From NCBI RefSeq assembly GCF_009827615.1, contig NZ_WTYU01000001.1, positions 1,447,001 to 1,511,000 on the forward strand: a stretch of 64,000 bases of DNA. Direction: 5' to 3'. Origin of the DNA: Allopontixanthobacter confluentis. Lineage in GTDB: Bacteria; Pseudomonadota; Alphaproteobacteria; Sphingomonadales; Sphingomonadaceae. Of the stretch, positions 19,392-28,306 are shown one piece after another; the first letter of the stretch is position 1, and each line of letters begins with the position of its first letter. The notes beneath the pieces were generated by a model that saw only the letters and a program-made list of their open reading frames with translations, had not been told where the DNA came from and did no database searches. The position numbers were made by a program, and so were the translations under genes.

Positions 19392-19421
19392 GGTAGCTAT
19401 TTGGGATGAGACGCCCTGAAC

Positions 19422-19468
19422 GGCAAGATAAAATGAACGGCAAGATAAAATCTTCGGGAAGATAAAAT
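19422..19468. repeat. Three direct repeats upstream of ubiK, 17-bp period
   Basis: GGCAAGATAAAAT occurs at 19422-19434 and 19439-19451, and GGGAAGATAAAAT at 19456-19468, evenly spaced by 17 bases. They lie 31-77 bases before the ubiK start on the minus strand. They could be an operator array or a slippage product; the AT-rich unit stands out from GC-rich surroundings. Confidence 0.75.
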
Positions 19469-19479
19469 GCCCGGTACAA

Positions 19480-20034
19480 TCAAATCGCGATGCGCTGGAA
19501 GGATGGCGGCGCGGCCTGCCCGTCCGCATCGGGGTTTGCGCGCAGAAATTCGTAATTCAGCAAGGTCGCAAACAGGATCCACGCCAGATATGGCACCAGC
19601 AGCAATGCCGCCAGTTTGCGCACCCGCCAGAACAACACGATGGTAATGATGACCAGCACATCCAGCACCGCAATCACCACCAGCGCGCCGGTGATCTGAT
19701 GGGCGGCAAAGAACACGGGCGACCATGACAGATTGACGGCCAGCTGAAGAATGAATGCGATAATCGCCGCTGTGCGCCCGCGCGCGCCCCAGGCTGCACA
19801 CACCAGCGCCAGTGCAAAGCCGAGCATGAGATACAGGATGCTCCAGACGATGCCGAATGCCGCTGGCGGCGGGAAAATGTCCGGTTTTACCAGCGCTTCG
19901 AACCAGGGATTGTCCGGTCCGCTGCCGCCCAGCCTTCCGGACAGGAAGCCCAGCAGCATGACCGCAGGCACGGTCAGCAGTGCCCAGCGCAGGAAACTGG
20001 CGCGAAGCTGTCCGCGAGACGCGATTGCATTCAT
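19480..20034 (-). CDS. tspO: TspO/MBR family tryptophan-rich sensory protein
   Basis: Five-helix membrane protein that binds tetrapyrroles and modulates porphyrin and stress responses in alphaproteobacteria. The 184-residue product (ATG at 20034) has PDNPWFEALVKPDIFPPPAAFGIVWSILYLMLG, the hallmark W-x-P-P-x-W-x-F-x-x-x-W-like region, then LQLAVNLSWSPVFFA and a final PYLAWILFATLLNYEFLRANP. Five hydrophobic segments are visible. The frame is open to 20121, but the extension is not hydrophobic. It lies upstream of ubiK on the same strand. Confidence 0.9.
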   Translation of the reverse strand: MNAIASRGQLRASFLRWALLTVPAVMLLGFLSGRLGGSGPDNPWFEALVKPDIFPPPAAFGIVWSILYLMLGFALALVCAAWGARGRTAAIIAFILQLAVNLSWSPVFFAAHQITGALVVIAVLDVLVIITIVLFWRVRKLAALLLVPYLAWILFATLLNYEFLRANPDADGQAAPPSFQRIAI

Positions 20035-20208
20035 AAAATTTCCCCGAGCGAAGCCGACAGGACCGATTCGCTTAAACCTGATAGTGGCGTCATGCCAATG
20101 TGTGCGCAACAGTGCCTGCACAACATGGCCTGCGCAACATGGCGAAGCCGGATGTCCCGCGTTGGGTCCGTTTTGCCGCTGTAACTTACCGTCTTTTAAT
20201 CTGCATTC

Positions 20209-20949
20209 TCACGCGCGCCGCACGGCTGAAATCAGGAATTCCACATTGCCTTCGGGGCCGGTGATCGGGCTGCGCACAATCCCTTCTACCTGCCAGCCAC
20301 CAGCTTCCAGCCATTCGCGCGTTTCGGTACAAACCCGTTCGTGCAAGGCTTCGTCGCGCACCACGCCGCCCCGGCCAACTTCCATGCGGCCAACTTCAAA
20401 CTGCGGCTTGATCAGCGCCACCAGACGGCAATCCGCAGCGGCCAGCTGCAATGGCACATCCAGCACTTTTTGCAGCGAAATGAAGGATGCGTCGCACACC
20501 ACCCAATTGCACGGCCGGTCAATCTGGCTGACCGTTAGAATGCGGGCGCTGGTCTGTTCCAGCACGGTTACCCGTGGGTCCTGCCGGATTTTCCATGCCA
20601 GCTGATTGGTGCCCGAATCCACCGCAAACACATGGTTTGCGCCTTTTGACAGCAGGACATCGGTGAAGCCGCCCGTGGAACTGCCAATATCCATCGCCGT
20701 TGCGCCTGCCGGATCAAGGCCGAAATGGTCCAGCGCATGGGCCAGCTTGATCCCGCCGCGGCTGACCCATGGATGGTCGCGTCCGCGCACTTCCAGCGGG
20801 ACATCTTCGGGCAATTGCTGGCCGGATTTTGCCAGCTTGGTTTCGCCGGTAAAGACCAGCCCTGCCATCACCAGCGCCTGCGCGCGGGTCCGGCTTTCAG
20901 CAAGGCCGCGTTCGGTCAGCAATTGGTCGAGGCGTCGTTTCTTTGTCAT
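20209..20949 (-). CDS. tlyA: TlyA-family rRNA 2'-O-methyltransferase (hemolysin A-like)
   Basis: S4 RNA-binding domain (residues 1-60, RLDQLLTERGLAESRTRAQALVMAG) joined to an FtsJ-type Rossmann methyltransferase with the SAM motif AMDIGSSTGGFTDVLLSKGA. The family methylates ribosomal RNA and has also been described as a hemolysin. From the ATG at 20949 it is 246 residues. A much longer frame runs upstream to 21384, but it is antisense to the lipoprotein gene and is not family-like. In many alphaproteobacteria this gene follows dxs; it stands alone here. Confidence 0.9.
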   Translation of the reverse strand: MTKKRRLDQLLTERGLAESRTRAQALVMAGLVFTGETKLAKSGQQLPEDVPLEVRGRDHPWVSRGGIKLAHALDHFGLDPAGATAMDIGSSTGGFTDVLLSKGANHVFAVDSGTNQLAWKIRQDPRVTVLEQTSARILTVSQIDRPCNWVVCDASFISLQKVLDVPLQLAAADCRLVALIKPQFEVGRMEVGRGGVVRDEALHERVCTETREWLEAGGWQVEGIVRSPITGPEGNVEFLISAVRRA

Positions 20950-21032
20950 GGACCCGAACGGCGTTAGCGCGCATTGTGGTGAAGAGAAACAGACTCTTGT
21001 CCCGAAACAGACCAAAACCTGCCGGAGATTAC

Positions 21033-21572
21033 GTGAAAGCCCTGCGCCCCCTTGTCGCCCTGCCCTGCATGCTGGTTGCATGCTGCGTTCCGCCTGCCCC
21101 TGAACCCACGCCCTCGCCCCCGGTTCAGCGTGCGCCGGCGCAGACACCCCCGCCGCCGCCGCCGCCATCCGCGCCGCCCGCCAACTGGATGGATGCGGCG
21201 CAGACCACGGGCGACTGGAGCTGGCGCCAGACAAGCGGCGGGTCCCAAGCCTTGTTCGGCGCGCCCGGCATGGCACCGGTTCTGGTGCTGCAATGCAGCC
21301 GGGCACAGTCACAGGTGCTGGTGGTGCGATCCGGGGCGGCGACAGCGCCGGTGCCCATGCGTATCCTGACCGAATCCCAGACAAAAACAGTCAGTGCCGC
21401 GCCTGATAATGGCGGGAAATCCAGCCTGGTCGCAGCCATCAGCGCGCGTGATCCCATTCTGGATGCGATGGCCATCAGCAAAGGCCGGTTCGCGGTCGAA
21501 ACAGGCGGACAAAGCACCATATACGTGCCGAGCTGGCCTGAGGTCACACGGGTAATCGAAGACTGCCGGTAA
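21033..21572 (+). CDS. Proline-rich lipoprotein, hypothetical
   Basis: A GTG start at 21033 with GGAG eight bases upstream gives 179 residues. The N-terminus is a signal peptide ending in a lipobox (LVAC, Cys17), followed by a 30-residue proline-rich linker (PPPPPPPSAPP) and a compact C-terminal domain with WSWRQTSGGSQALFG and a final VPSWPEVTRVIEDCR. It resembles small outer-membrane lipoproteins of sphingomonads with a beta-sandwich-like domain. It is divergent from tlyA. Function unknown. Confidence 0.75.
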   Translation: MKALRPLVALPCMLVACCVPPAPEPTPSPPVQRAPAQTPPPPPPPSAPPANWMDAAQTTGDWSWRQTSGGSQALFGAPGMAPVLVLQCSRAQSQVLVVRSGAATAPVPMRILTESQTKTVSAAPDNGGKSSLVAAISARDPILDAMAISKGRFAVETGGQSTIYVPSWPEVTRVIEDCR

Positions 21573-21772
21573 GGGCTTGAATGGCCTTCGAAACAGGCCG
21601 CATGCGGCGGCAAAACCACGACCGATCAATTCTGACGTGGAAAAAACATATTACAAGTCTTGCGTTGTGGGCGCGTTTGAATCACATTGCAGGCAAGATC
21701 AGCGGCGAACGCGGTCTTGGGCGCCGGGTGATCCGGCAGTTCTGGCTACATAGCGCGAAAGGAGGTGATCCG

Positions 21773-21832
21773 ATGTCTCATGGTTCAGCAAGGGGGTCGG
21801 TTAGTTTCCGCACGGAGCATTATCGCCGTTAA
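21773..21832 (+). CDS. 19-residue basic mini-protein with optimal ribosome site
   Basis: An ATG at 21773 follows AAAGGAGGTGATC almost immediately, an essentially complete complement of the 16S rRNA 3' tail. The frame encodes MSHGSARGSVSFRTEHYRR and stops at TAA. It is followed by a 9-bp hairpin at 21880-21914 in the 468-base gap before ilvE. It is too short to show a domain, and the residues are not branched-chain, so it is not an ordinary ilv attenuator. It could be a genuine small protein, a leader, or a chance frame. Confidence 0.45.
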   Translation: MSHGSARGSVSFRTEHYRR

Positions 21833-21879
21833 CACGCGATAGAGGCAACGTGGGCGGCACTTCCGGCCGCTGACCATGC

Positions 21880-21914
21880 GAAGGGCGGTTGTCGGTTTAC
21901 CGGCGCCGCCCTTC
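21880..21914 (+). terminator. Hairpin between the mini-protein and ilvE
   Basis: Arms GAAGGGCGG (21880-21888) and CCGCCCTTC (21906-21914) pair perfectly and are followed by a weak T-rich stretch (TCATTTG). It may terminate the mini-gene transcript or act as an attenuator ahead of ilvE. The rest of 21573-22039 holds no other gene I can support. Confidence 0.5.
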
Positions 21915-22039
21915 TCATTTGTGGCGTCTCTGTTGCGCCTGAAATATGCTTTTCATTTGTTGCGACAAAATCATCTTGTGCTTGCCAGATGTTTCAGAAG
22001 AAACTAACCGCCGCTTCCGAATTTCCGAGGATTTCTGCT

Positions 22040-23137
22040 ATGGCCGATGCACTGGCATCACAATTTGCCCATCATCCCCACCCTGCTCCCACGTCCGCTG
22101 CCCTGCGTGATGCTGCCATAGCCGATCCTGGTTTCGGCAAGGTCTTTTCAGACCATATGGTGTCGATTGAATATGATGCGGACAAAGGCGGCTGGCACAG
22201 CCCGCAGGTCGGCCCGCGCACGCCGATCATGCTTGATCCGGCAGCATCGGTGTTGCATTATTCGCAGGAGATATTCGAAGGCATGAAAGCCTACAAGCAG
22301 GCTGACGATACGCTTGCCCTGTTCCGCCCCACAGCCAATGCCGCACGGTTCAACGCCAGCGCCACGCGCATGGCGATGCCGCATCTTCCCGAAGACATGT
22401 TTGTGGAAGCCGTCCGCCAGCTCGTTCACATTGATCGCGACTGGTTTCCCACGGTCGAGGGCGGTTCGCTATATTTGCGGCCCTTCATGTTCGCGACAGA
22501 AGCGTTTCTGGGTGTGCGCCCGGCAACCCAGTATAAATTCCTCGTCATTGCCAGCCCGGCCGGAAATTACTTCAAATCAGGCGCGCCAGCCGTTTCCATC
22601 TGGATCAGCGACTATTCCCGCGCTGCGCCGGGCGGCACTGGTGCAGCCAAAACAGGCGGAAATTATGCCGCCAGCCTTGTCCCCACTGCCGAAGCTTTCG
22701 CCAAGGGGCATGATCAGGTGCTGTTCCTCGATGCGGTCGAGCACAAATGGGTCGAGGAACTGGGCGGAATGAACCTGTTCTTCGTATTTGACGATGGCAC
22801 GATGATTACCCCGCCGCTTACCGGAACTATCCTGCCCGGCATCACCCGTGACAGCCTGCTGCATCTGGCCCGCGAAGAAGGGCTGACCGTGCGCGAGGAA
22901 CCATACAGCATCGACCAGTGGCGCAGCGATGCTGCCAGTGGCCGCCTTGTGGAAACCATGGCCTGCGGCACGGCGGCGGTAGTGACGGCGGTTGGCCATG
23001 TGGCCGGGCCGGATGGCGATTTTACCATCGGGTCGGGCGGCCCGGGCCAACTGACCATGAAGCTGCGCGAACAGCTTGTCGGCATCCAGCGCGGCGCCAT
23101 TCCCGATACCCACGGCTGGGTCATGAACCTGGGGTAA
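22040..23137 (+). CDS. ilvE: Branched-chain amino acid aminotransferase
   Basis: PLP fold-type IV enzyme that interconverts Leu, Ile and Val with their keto acids. From the ATG at 22040 (GAGG ribosome site upstream) it is 365 residues: YSQEIFEGMKAYKQADDTLALFRP, LYLRPFMFATEAFLGV, the PLP-lysine segment AAKTGGNYAASLVPTAEA and EVLFLDAVEHKWVEELGGMNLFF-like core. It belongs to the longer, eukaryote-like BCAT branch. The upstream 468-base leader contains the 19-residue mini-frame and a hairpin. Confidence 0.94.
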   Translation: MADALASQFAHHPHPAPTSAALRDAAIADPGFGKVFSDHMVSIEYDADKGGWHSPQVGPRTPIMLDPAASVLHYSQEIFEGMKAYKQADDTLALFRPTANAARFNASATRMAMPHLPEDMFVEAVRQLVHIDRDWFPTVEGGSLYLRPFMFATEAFLGVRPATQYKFLVIASPAGNYFKSGAPAVSIWISDYSRAAPGGTGAAKTGGNYAASLVPTAEAFAKGHDQVLFLDAVEHKWVEELGGMNLFFVFDDGTMITPPLTGTILPGITRDSLLHLAREEGLTVREEPYSIDQWRSDAASGRLVETMACGTAAVVTAVGHVAGPDGDFTIGSGGPGQLTMKLREQLVGIQRGAIPDTHGWVMNLG

Positions 23138-23211
23138 TTTTGCGCGGGCCCCTTTGAGGGCTGGCCCCTCTGATGGCCAGCACGCGTAAAAACAGACGGT
23201 GTTGTTTGAAA

Positions 23212-23249
23212 AGATGTGAGGTCAGCGCGCTGGGCGTGACCTCACATCT
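23212..23249. terminator. Strong hairpin between convergent ilvE and ompA-like genes
   Basis: A perfect 13-bp stem, AGATGTGAGGTCA against TGACCTCACATCT with a 12-base loop, lies between the two convergent stop codons. It most likely terminates both transcripts. Confidence 0.75.
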
Positions 23250-23261
23250 CTTTGCGTTCGC

Positions 23262-24170
23262 TTACAGTCCATCAAGACCTTTGCTGACGAGCACGTTGAC
23301 TGACACGCGGCGGTTCTGCGCCTTGCCTGCTGCGGTATCATTGCTGGCCATCGGGTCGGCTTCCGCCATTCCGGTTGGAGTCAGCATCCGGTAGGGTTTC
23401 CAGCTACACGCCTGTTGCAGATGATTGACCACCCGGCCGGCACGTTTTTCACTAAGGGCCTGGTTCACGTCCTCGGTACCGGTGGAATCGGTATAACCGA
23501 CGACCAGCAACAGCGCATTGTCCATCACTTCAGCTTCGGCAGCGGCAGCGCAAAGTTCATTTTTGGCACTGGCGGAAAGCACCGATTTGCCCGTGTCGAA
23601 ATAGACATTGGTCGTGCTTTTGACGTTATATTTGTCAATATCCCCCAGGCGCCCGCGCAGCGCCTCTGTGGCGGCGGCATTCTGGTTGATGGCAGCGCCA
23701 TGTTCGTCAAACCGCTGGGCCGTTCCGCTGCGGATCATGCTGGCGGTCTTCAGATCATTCCCGCGGAAATTGATCTGTTTGGCAATCAGCATGCCGCCCC
23801 ATTGCACGGTTTTGATCGACACTGGCAAACCGTTCAGCAATGCATCTGCCTCAAGCCTGCTCTTGCTGAGGCCAAACAACCCCTTGCTCGATCGGACTTG
23901 CGTAGCATCGGACAACAGCACGACGGTGCTGCTGCCATCATCATTGGCAATCTGAATCCGTTCACCGCTGCGGGCAGCGATGATACCGCCTACTTCAGGT
24001 CCATCGGCCAATTCGGAAATATCTGCCGGAACCTGACCATTAACGGTAATATCGGCAGTTTGCGCATCGTTCTGCTGCGCCGATGAGCTGGCAGAAAGGC
24101 TGGCAGAAACGGGTACTGCGATCATGGCAAGCGCCAGCATCGCCCTTGAACGGTTGGAAACAACAAGCAT
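23262..24170 (-). CDS. OmpA-family envelope protein with DUF5666-like domain
   Basis: Periplasmic, peptidoglycan-associated protein of 302 residues (ATG at 24170). It has a signal peptide (RSRAMLALAMIAVPVSASLSASSSAQ), a middle domain with repeated beta strands (GGIIAARSGERIQIANDDGSSTVVLLSDATQV, DUF5666-like), and a C-terminal OmpA-like domain of about 120 residues. That domain has NVYFDTGKSVLSASAKNEL, VVGYTDSTGTEDVNQALSEKRA and the AQNRRVSVNV end that binds diaminopimelate. No outer-membrane barrel is present. It is monocistronic; the 227 bases upstream hold its promoter but no clear motif. Confidence 0.88.
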   Translation of the reverse strand: MLVVSNRSRAMLALAMIAVPVSASLSASSSAQQNDAQTADITVNGQVPADISELADGPEVGGIIAARSGERIQIANDDGSSTVVLLSDATQVRSSKGLFGLSKSRLEADALLNGLPVSIKTVQWGGMLIAKQINFRGNDLKTASMIRSGTAQRFDEHGAAINQNAAATEALRGRLGDIDKYNVKSTTNVYFDTGKSVLSASAKNELCAAAAEAEVMDNALLLVVGYTDSTGTEDVNQALSEKRAGRVVNHLQQACSWKPYRMLTPTGMAEADPMASNDTAAGKAQNRRVSVNVLVSKGLDGL

Positions 24171-24397
24171 CGGAAACGTCCTTCTATCAAATTCAGCAGG
24201 CCGTGTGTTCAGCCCCACCTTTCTGGCACATGAACCCAGCCGCCAGAACCTGTGTTTGTGTAGATGGCCGGACCACACAATGCGGCGAACCGAAGCAAAG
24301 CCTGCACAAAACGGGGGCTTTTGACCTGTCCGCAAGCGGCAGAATACGGTTTCAGAACGGCGCCAAACCAAAATCTGGCGCGCTAAGCTTCTGCGGT

Positions 24398-25501
24398 TCA
24401 GCCAGCGATTCTGCTGGCGCGCATGGCGATATTGGTTAGCCATGGGGCAAGGCGCGCCATTCTGACCAGCGGCGCGGCAAGGGTGCGGCTTTCCGCCGCT
24501 TCCCAGATCAGCTTGGCGACTGCCACCGGGCGACGGGCTGCCTGCGCCATTGCACGCTGGTAGCCTGTTGCTGCGCCAGCGCCGCCGTCCAGCCAGTGGC
24601 GCGCGGCCATGGCCCCGCTGGTGAGGGCAATCGACATTCCTTCCCCCGCCAGCGACGGGATGACGGCGGCCTGATCACCCAGCCGGAACAGGCCCGCCTG
24701 CGTATCTTTGGCAACGTAGCCATAAGGCACAGCGCCGATGCTATCCACGCCCAGATCAGGCGCGGCAAACGCCAAACGTTCCCCAAAATGCCGATGCGCG
24801 GCGGCCAGCTGGTCCAGCAATACACGCGGGTTGCCCCCGGCAGCCAGAAGCATGGATTTTCGCAGGGCAAGACAGACATTGGCGCTGCCATCTTCCTGAC
24901 AGACGATACCGGCATATCCGCCGGGAAACAGGTGCAATTCTATTTTTCCCGCCAGCAGCCGTGTCAGTCTGGCTTGTGGCGGAATACGTATCCGCAGGCC
25001 CAGCGCCGGATCGTCAGCCTGCCGCGGCCTTGCCTGGCCTCTGACGTCATGCTTGCCTGCTGCCAGAAAAATGCTGCGTGCATGAAATTCCTGCCGCTCA
25101 CCCAGCGCAGCCTGCGGGGACAATGTGCGGATACGGTCGATTTCCAGCTTTGCGCCGCTGGACACTGCGTGCCTGCGCATCGCTGTATCCAGCGCATGGC
25201 GCGACAGGCCAAAGCCGGTGGCGGGCAGCGCGGCTTCAGCCGTAACGTCGCCCGCATAAAGCGCCAGCCGTTCGACCCGGTGCGCGCCAAGTTCGGCAAG
25301 GTCGATCCCGATGGCGCGCAATTGTTCTGCACTGCGCCAGCTGAGAAAACCGCCGCACAAGGCATCGCCAACCACCGCATCCCGGTCAATCAGCGTCGGC
25401 TTTGCGCCTGCCCGCGCCAGAGTGATGGCGGCCATGCACCCTGCCGGCCCTGCCCCGATTATCAGGGGGCTATCTGCAGCAAGGGCGGCGCCTGTGCTCA
25501 T
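24398..25501 (-). CDS. FAD-dependent monooxygenase/reductase of the type III PKS cluster
   Basis: Geranylgeranyl-reductase/PHBH-type flavoprotein of 367 residues. The N-terminal dinucleotide fold is LIIGAGPAGCMAAITLARAGA with the acidic strand end PTLIDRD, and the second FAD motif is GLFRLGDQAAVIPSLAGEGMSIAL. Its start overlaps the methyltransferase stop by four bases. With the synthase and methyltransferase this makes a set like Streptomyces srsABC, where the flavoprotein hydroxylates an alkylresorcinol on the way to a quinone. That role is inferred. Confidence 0.85.
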   Translation of the reverse strand: MSTGAALAADSPLIIGAGPAGCMAAITLARAGAKPTLIDRDAVVGDALCGGFLSWRSAEQLRAIGIDLAELGAHRVERLALYAGDVTAEAALPATGFGLSRHALDTAMRRHAVSSGAKLEIDRIRTLSPQAALGERQEFHARSIFLAAGKHDVRGQARPRQADDPALGLRIRIPPQARLTRLLAGKIELHLFPGGYAGIVCQEDGSANVCLALRKSMLLAAGGNPRVLLDQLAAAHRHFGERLAFAAPDLGVDSIGAVPYGYVAKDTQAGLFRLGDQAAVIPSLAGEGMSIALTSGAMAARHWLDGGAGAATGYQRAMAQAARRPVAVAKLIWEAAESRTLAAPLVRMARLAPWLTNIAMRASRIAG

Positions 25502-26196
25502 CGGATTGCTTCAACGCACAGCCGGAAAGGAAATGCGCGATACACACGCGCGTCAGATATTCCGGCGCTAGCCAGCAGCGGCGTCCATTCGTCGGGGCGA
25601 TAACTGCGGGCGATGGACAAATGGCCGTCATGCTTCACGATCGGGTGCCACCGCATCAACCATGCCAGCACCGGCCAACCAACATAGGCAAAGCCATGCC
25701 GGTGCAGGTCATTTACCATCCATCCCGCCTTGGCCTCGCGCTGCATGAATTGCAGGAATCGGACCAACTGGTCATGCGTCATGTGATGCGCGACCAGGCT
25801 GGAAATGATGCAATCAAATCCGTTGCCGGTCAGCCCTTCGGCCAAATCATTATAATCGCCCGCACGATATACTATCGGCATATCTTGCGGCGTCACATCG
25901 CGTGCGGCCATCACGCTTTTTTCATTCAGGTCGACGCCGACCAGTTCCGCTGCGATGCCCCGGCGCTGTGCCCAGCGCGCAATCATGCGCAGCATGTCGC
26001 CATCGCCAAAGCCGACATCGAGCAGGCGGAAACTTTTCCGACTTCCGACCGCGCGGTCCAGAAACGCCAGAGTCGGCCAGTGCGCCATTGTCACGCGGTT
26101 AACTGCCGCCAGATCATGCAGCACATCTGTATATGTGTCCGGTTCGAGCGCGGGATCATCCATCAGCTCTTCTTCAAGACGGCGCTGGGCCAACAC
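25498..26196 (-). CDS. SAM-dependent methyltransferase of the type III PKS cluster
   Basis: Class I methyltransferase of 232 residues. The SAM motif is RLLDVGFGDGDMLRMIARWA (about 57-76), with the acidic motif II VGVDLNEKSV and the later IISSLVAHHMTHDQLVRFL segment. It is most like UbiE/phenol-type O-methyltransferases. It starts three bases after the synthase stop and overlaps the flavoprotein start by four bases, so all three are one translational unit. It probably methylates the phenolic product of the synthase. Confidence 0.85.
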   Translation of the reverse strand: MLAQRRLEEELMDDPALEPDTYTDVLHDLAAVNRVTMAHWPTLAFLDRAVGSRKSFRLLDVGFGDGDMLRMIARWAQRRGIAAELVGVDLNEKSVMAARDVTPQDMPIVYRAGDYNDLAEGLTGNGFDCIISSLVAHHMTHDQLVRFLQFMQREAKAGWMVNDLHRHGFAYVGWPVLAWLMRWHPIVKHDGHLSIARSYRPDEWTPLLASAGISDARVYRAFPFRLCVEAIR

Positions 26197-26199
26197 CTG

Positions 26200-27252
26200 T
26201 CAGTCGCCCCCGGTCCAGCCGAAATGCAGCCCTTCCATTGCCAGCCCCGGCCCAAACGCCAGCGCGACGCCGCGGGCGGGCTGATGCTTCATTATCCGCT
26301 CCAGCACGAACATCAGGGTGGATGATGACATATTGCCGCATTCGCGCAGCACAGCGCGGGAATCTTCCAGCGAGCCGCGCGCAAGTTCCAGCCCGTTTTC
26401 GACCGCGTCCAATATGGATCGACCGCCTGCGTGAATTGCCCATGCGTCAATCTGGCTGACATCCAGCCCGCCGGTAATGGCGGCCCGCACTTCCGGCCGC
26501 GCGATTGCGGCGGCAATCCGGTTGGGAACATCGCCAGAAAGGCGCATTTTGAAACCGGTGTCGATAATGTCCCAGGTGATGAGGTCGGCACTGTCTTCCA
26601 GCGCTGCTGCAATGCCTGAGTGCAATTCCAGCCCGGCCCCTGACGCACTGACGATGGCAGCAGCCGCGCCATCGCCAAATTGCGCGCCCGCCAGCAGCGG
26701 CTCGATATCGATTTCCTGCTGATGATGCAGCGTGCTCAATTCCACCGTCACCACCAGCACCCGTGCCTCAGCTTCGGACCGGACAATATGCCGAGCCGTG
26801 CGCAGCGCCGTGACAGCGGCATAGCAGCCCATGAACCCGATCAGCACCCGCTCCACATCATCGGCCAGCCCAAGACGACGGGCGATGATCTGGTCCACAC
26901 CCGGTGCGACAAAACCGGTGCAACTGGACACCACAATATGGGTGATCCGGCCAAGGTCCGGCAATTTGGCAATGGCTTTCAGCGCCAATTCGGGCGCAGC
27001 CGTGGCATAAATCTGCATCCGTTGTGCGGTGCCGGGCGCATCTGGCCCGCCATACAGCCCCTCACCCTGATGCAGCCGTGCATCTTGCGCGGAAAGTACC
27101 GACCAGCGATGTTCTATCCCTGACCGGTCCGCCATCCGTTCATACAGCTTCGCCTCGCGTTGGCCTTCCAGTTGCAGGAGTGCCCAGCGCCGATAATCCT
27201 GCTCGAAATCCAGTTCGGGAATTGCCGTCGCGAGTGCGTTGATGCGTGCCAT
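26200..27252 (-). CDS. Type III polyketide synthase
   Basis: Homodimeric chalcone-synthase-fold enzyme that condenses a starter acyl-CoA with malonyl-CoA units. The 350-residue protein has the full catalytic triad: Cys143 in IGFMGCYAA, His274 in WAIHAGGRSI and Asn307 in RECGNMSSST, plus the GFG-like C-terminal loop AFGPGLAMEG. It is the first gene of a three-gene operon with a methyltransferase and a flavoprotein. By analogy with srsA and arsB/C the product is a phenolic lipid such as an alkylresorcinol or pyrone, but chain length and starter cannot be read here. Confidence 0.92.
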   Translation of the reverse strand: MARINALATAIPELDFEQDYRRWALLQLEGQREAKLYERMADRSGIEHRWSVLSAQDARLHQGEGLYGGPDAPGTAQRMQIYATAAPELALKAIAKLPDLGRITHIVVSSCTGFVAPGVDQIIARRLGLADDVERVLIGFMGCYAAVTALRTARHIVRSEAEARVLVVTVELSTLHHQQEIDIEPLLAGAQFGDGAAAAIVSASGAGLELHSGIAAALEDSADLITWDIIDTGFKMRLSGDVPNRIAAAIARPEVRAAITGGLDVSQIDAWAIHAGGRSILDAVENGLELARGSLEDSRAVLRECGNMSSSTLMFVLERIMKHQPARGVALAFGPGLAMEGLHFGWTGGD

Positions 27253-27400
27253 GAATGCTTTCTGGTTCGGGGGGCTGTGTCTGAGAACGGATCATACACT
27301 GCTTTTATCCTGCGCGGGCAGCTTTTTCGGGCATTGGCCTGCAGGAACACGCATGTGCTGTGTATCAGGTCAGACAATCATGTGGGCGGTTTTGTCCCGA

Positions 27401-28306
27401 TCAAAGCCGCGTTCGCACCAGCATCGCTTTTGCAAAGGTTCTGCTGGGCCGCAGAAGAATAACCAGCACCCCTGCGATTGCCAGCGCCCCGCCAGTCAGC
27501 AGAGCCGGTCCGATCGTGTCACCTGTAATCGCTGCGCCCAGCGCAATCGTCCAGAGCGGGGTCATCAGCGTCAGCGGCGCGATCAGATTGGCATCATGGC
27601 GCTGCAGCAATCTGAAATACAGCGTATGCGCGCCGACAGAAACCACCAGCGCCGAAAACAGCAGGCAGGCAAAAAATGCCAGCGGCGCAGCAGCCACAGC
27701 AGGTAACGGGTCCGCTTCCAGCGCGGCAGACAGGGGCACCAGCACCAGCACGGATGCCAGCGCCGCCCATGCCTGAAGGCCGAGTGCCGAAATTTCCAGA
27801 CGTTTGATCAGCACGGTGCCAAGCGCGCCGACAATGGCGGATGCACCGATAAACAGCAGGCCGGTGCTGCTTTGCCAGCCAGAGGGAGAGGCGACGGCGA
27901 CCACCACGCCGATGAATGTCAGCAAAATGCCCATTGCGCGCCGCCAGCCGACTTTTTCGCCCAGCAGCGCAATGGCAAACAACACCGTCAGCGGCGCGCC
28001 GGACAGGCTGACGATGGCTGCCGACGACGGGCTGGCTTCGCGCAGGCCCACAAACAGCAGCGCAAATGATCCGCCGCTGATGGCCAGACCAAACAGCAGC
28101 GCCTGCCCCCACTTTTCGGGCACCGGACGCAGGAAGGGGAGCAGCACTGCCAGCACCAGTAACGAGCGTGCAGCGGCATAGAACAGCGGCGGCACTTGCA
28201 GTTGGTCGACCACAATCTTGCTGACAATAACATTCAGCGACCATGCAAAACAGATGATCGCCAGCAGCGCAAAACTGCGGGCTGGCAAGCGGTCAGGCGT
28301 CACCAC
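27401..28306 (-). CDS. EamA-family (DMT) transporter
   Basis: Inner-membrane drug/metabolite exporter of about 301 residues with ten hydrophobic helices in two EamA repeats (SFALLAIICFAWSLNVIVSKIVVDQ..., then LLFIGASAIVGALGTVLIKRLE). No ATG is available; two adjacent GTG codons at 28306 and 28303 are the best starts, overlapping the nadE 3' end by about a dozen bases. It ends basic (RTRL). Substrate unknown; amino acid or metabolite export is the family norm. Confidence 0.85.
   Translation of the reverse strand: MVTPDRLPARSFALLAIICFAWSLNVIVSKIVVDQLQVPPLFYAAARSLLVLAVLLPFLRPVPEKWGQALLFGLAISGGSFALLFVGLREASPSSAAIVSLSGAPLTVLFAIALLGEKVGWRRAMGILLTFIGVVVAVASPSGWQSSTGLLFIGASAIVGALGTVLIKRLEISALGLQAWAALASVLVLVPLSAALEADPLPAVAAAPLAFFACLLFSALVVSVGAHTLYFRLLQRHDANLIAPLTLMTPLWTIALGAAITGDTIGPALLTGGALAIAGVLVILLRPSRTFAKAMLVRTRL

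Noticed and set aside
20950-21384. Upstream extension of the tlyA frame
   Set aside because: The extension overlaps the divergent lipoprotein gene antisense and begins without a ribosome site; the family start is at 20949.
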